Shown here: positions 6,227 to 8,108 of the stretch, one piece after another | Position numbering within the stretch: the stretch's first letter is position 1 | How the letters are laid out: each line of letters begins with the position of its first letter | NCBI GenBank assembly: GCA_003132865.1 | Contig: PKYZ01000572.1 | Location: 1-8,108, forward strand | Reading direction: 5' to 3' | Source: Bryobacterales bacterium | GTDB lineage: Bacteria; Acidobacteriota; Terriglobia; Bryobacterales; Bryobacteraceae | Length of the DNA: 8,108 nucleotides | Translations under genes and position numbers: made by a program | Notes under the pieces: model-generated | What the model was told of the DNA's origin: nothing | What the model saw: only the letters and a program-made list of their open reading frames with translations | Database searches by the model: none

Positions 6227-6243
6227 ACGGCCGGCCCGGCCGT
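6227..6243. promoter_or_regulatory. Perfect 17-base palindrome between phosphorylase and dehydrogenase genes
   Basis: The sequence ACGGCCGG-C-CCGGCCGT is a perfect 8-bp inverted repeat around one central base. It lies in the 58-base gap downstream of the phosphorylase stop (6266) and about 20 bases before the dehydrogenase start. There is no T-run typical of a rho-independent terminator: the minus strand continues with TTCAGTAG. It could be an operator for a dimeric regulator, or an RNA hairpin acting on transcript stability or partial termination. Confidence 0.35.
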
Positions 6244-6265
6244 GGGGTCCGTGACCGCGCTTTCA

Positions 6266-8108
6266 TCATCGTTGCCATAGGATTCGAGCGGACTCCAACG
6301 GCACCGCCACCCCGGAGCGCTGCGGTATCACTCGCGCCGTGTAGTCTCTCGCTGGACGCGTAGTGGGTACCGTCGCGCGATAGACCGAGCGGCGGGATGC
6401 GTCAGGTAGCGGTCGCGCGCACTTCATTTCCACCCGTACGGGATCGCCGCCGTCGATTGCGTCCGCATAAAGCTCCACTCGCACTGCATTCGGGTCGAGA
6501 TCGTTCAGAAAAATCTCGACTTCAAACACGTGGTGCTCCGCGTTGGTTTCGACCCGCAGGTCTCCGAAGCGCAACGCAGGCCACTCCTTTTCCACCGCAT
6601 GCTGCCAATCGACCATTTGCCTGCCCACGGCACCCTTGTTGGCAGCACGCTCACGGTAGGTTGCGGCGCCAGGGAGGTAGTGTTGCCCGGTGTATTCGCG
6701 CACCGCGCGGTCCGCGGAAAAGCGCGGCGTCAACCGCGCCATGCTTACCCGCATCCGCGCCACCCAGGCTGCCGGGATGCCCTGCCCGTCGCGAGCATAA
6801 AACTCTGGAATCACTTCCCGTTCGAGTAGGCCGTAGAGCGCGTCGGCTTCGACCGCGTCCCAAGCGGGATCGTCGCCATGCTCCCGGCCGTCTCCCAACG
6901 CCCACCCGGCTTCAGGCGTGTAGGCCTCCGCCCACCAGCCGTCTAACTCCGACAGATTGATGCCTCCATTCACCAGCACCTTCATGCCGCTGGTCCCGCT
7001 GGCTTCCCAAGGCCGCCGTGGCGTGTTGATCCAAACGTCTACCCCTTGCACCAGGTGCTCGGTCAACAGCATGTCATAGTCGCTGAGGAAGATCGCATGC
7101 GGACGCGCCTCGGGCTGCCGGATGAAATGCGTCCATTCCTGAATCAGGGCTTGCCCCGCCTGGTCCGCCGGATGCGCCTTGCCGGCAATGATAAGCTGCA
7201 CCGGGCGCTGAGAATTGGTCAAAAGACGAAGCAGCCGCTGTGGGTCGTCGAGCAGCAGGTTCGGTCTCTTGTAGGTCGCGAAGCGGCGTGCAAAACCCAA
7301 CGTCAGGGCGTTGTGGTCAAGGAGATGCTTCGCGTCTTCGACCTCCTCGGGCGGCGCGCCTGCCGCGGCCAGGTCGCGGGACAATCGTTCGCGAGCATAC
7401 TCTACCAGAGACTTGCTGGCGGCGGTCCGAAATTGCCATAGCCTGGCGTCGGAGAGTCGGCCAATGTCCTGTTCCAGGGTCTCCGTGGTCCCCAGCCAAC
7501 GGTCCTTTCCACAGTTCTCCGTCCAAAGATCGTCGGCAGGTGCCGAGTCCCAGGTGGGCACGTGGACTCCGTTGGTTACGTGACCGATCGGGATGTCGTC
7601 CTCCGGCCAGCGCGGAAACAGAGGCAGAAAGAGGCGCCGGCTGACCTTCCCGTGCAAGCGGCTCACCCCATTCACCGCCCCGCTCCCGCGAATTGCCAGA
7701 TAAGCCATGTTGAAAGGCTCCGAGGAGTTGGCCGGGTTCTGGCGGCCAAGGGCCAGCAAATCGTGAAGCGCAATGCCCAGCTTCTTTTCGGCGTATCCCC
7801 CAAGGTATTGCTCGATGAGCGCGGGAGCAAAACGGTCGAAGCCGGCGGCCACCGCCGTATGGGTGGTGAAAAGATTACCCGCTCGTGTGACCGCCAGTGC
7901 GGCTTCGAAGGGCTGGCCTGTCTCTTCCATGAAGTTGCGGGCGCGTTCCAGGACGGCGAACGCCGCGTGCCCTTCATTCAGGTGACAGACTTCCGGCTTG
8001 ATCCCCAGCGCACTGAGCAACCGCCATCCGCCGATCCCGAGGAGCAGTTCCTGCTTGAGGCGCAACTCCGGTCCGCCCCCGTAGAGCTCGCTGGTGATCC
8101 CTCGATGA
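6266..8108 (-). CDS. glgP: Alpha-glucan (glycogen/maltodextrin) phosphorylase, C-terminal part; 5' end beyond window
   Basis: The frame is open to the window edge, where it reads GITSELYGGGPELRLKQE, so the N-terminal part of this roughly 850-residue family is outside. Visible landmarks in order are CHLNEGHAAF, FTTHTAV, HVTNGVHVPTW, GFARRFATYKRP (phosphate-site region), IIAGKAHPAD, the cofactor-lysine motif EASGTSGMK (Lys codon at 6980-6982), and LSELDGWWAEAY. These define the short-type alpha-glucan phosphorylase family, which uses pyridoxal phosphate and inorganic phosphate to release glucose-1-phosphate from glycogen or maltodextrins. The last 100 residues or so (from WPALRFGDLRVE, about 6575, to PLESARILWQR) form a further beta-rich domain seen in some members. 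TTG 8063-8065 would be only an internal Leu codon, not a start. The gene is first in a same-strand run with the dehydrogenase and hydrolase. The cytoplasmic role in glycogen breakdown is well supported; the precise glucan is not known. Confidence 0.92.
   Translation of the reverse strand, partial: HRGITSELYGGGPELRLKQELLLGIGGWRLLSALGIKPEVCHLNEGHAAFAVLERARNFMEETGQPFEAALAVTRAGNLFTTHTAVAAGFDRFAPALIEQYLGGYAEKKLGIALHDLLALGRQNPANSSEPFNMAYLAIRGSGAVNGVSRLHGKVSRRLFLPLFPRWPEDDIPIGHVTNGVHVPTWDSAPADDLWTENCGKDRWLGTTETLEQDIGRLSDARLWQFRTAASKSLVEYARERLSRDLAAAGAPPEEVEDAKHLLDHNALTLGFARRFATYKRPNLLLDDPQRLLRLLTNSQRPVQLIIAGKAHPADQAGQALIQEWTHFIRQPEARPHAIFLSDYDMLLTEHLVQGVDVWINTPRRPWEASGTSGMKVLVNGGINLSELDGWWAEAYTPEAGWALGDGREHGDDPAWDAVEADALYGLLEREVIPEFYARDGQGIPAAWVARMRVSMARLTPRFSADRAVREYTGQHYLPGAATYRERAANKGAVGRQMVDWQHAVEKEWPALRFGDLRVETNAEHHVFEVEIFLNDLDPNAVRVELYADAIDGGDPVRVEMKCARPLPDASRRSVYRATVPTTRPARDYTARVIPQRSGVAVPLESARILWQR

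Noticed and set aside
5092..6363. Plus-strand open frame of 423 codons opposite the dehydrogenase
   Set aside because: His/Arg-rich composition with no motifs; the opposite strand codes a complete enzyme with all catalytic residues.
1..8108. CRISPR arrays, tRNA or rRNA genes, complete insertion sequences
   Set aside because: No regularly spaced repeats, no cloverleaf-type sequence and no transposase or terminal inverted repeats were seen on reading either strand.

Overview
The window is GC-rich bacterial DNA. The protein families and the style of the mobile-element fragments suggest a soil Acidobacteriota member (Solibacter/Bryobacter-like). That is an inference from recalled family resemblance; no rRNA or other marker gene is present.

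Left part (about 1-1200, minus strand): remains of a mobile element. Next to the edge lies the middle of a large serine recombinase that has lost its catalytic N-terminal domain. Upstream of it on the same strand is the C-terminal part of an element-borne helicase/primase-like protein, broken by a one-base frameshift near 745 and by a stop at 1160. Neither looks functional.

Middle (1299-3014, plus strand): a two-domain protein. An unnamed N-terminal domain of about 240 residues is followed by a complete GH18 chitinase domain of the chitinase D-like type with intact catalytic motifs. Its 5' end appears cut off where it meets the mobile-element debris, so no signal peptide is visible. Right after its stop codon, antisense, is a fragment of a HicB-type antitoxin gene. 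This middle region therefore looks like a patchwork of insertions and deletions.

Right part: an intact PfkB-family sugar kinase (plus strand, 3241-4227) faces a minus-strand cluster read in the order alpha-glucan phosphorylase (5' end beyond the window), tartrate/D-malate-type beta-decarboxylating dehydrogenase, and exported epoxide-hydrolase-like alpha/beta hydrolase. The last two overlap by 35 bases, with a strong Shine-Dalgarno sequence for the hydrolase inside the dehydrogenase gene. A 7-bp hairpin encloses the dehydrogenase start codon, and a perfect 17-base palindrome lies just upstream.

Taken together these are heterotroph carbohydrate genes (chitin, glycogen, sugar phosphorylation, hydroxy-acid oxidation) beside a decayed mobile-element region. 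I see no CRISPR array, tRNA, rRNA or intact transposon. I found no clearly new multi-gene system. The most unusual item is the unnamed domain joined to the chitinase.
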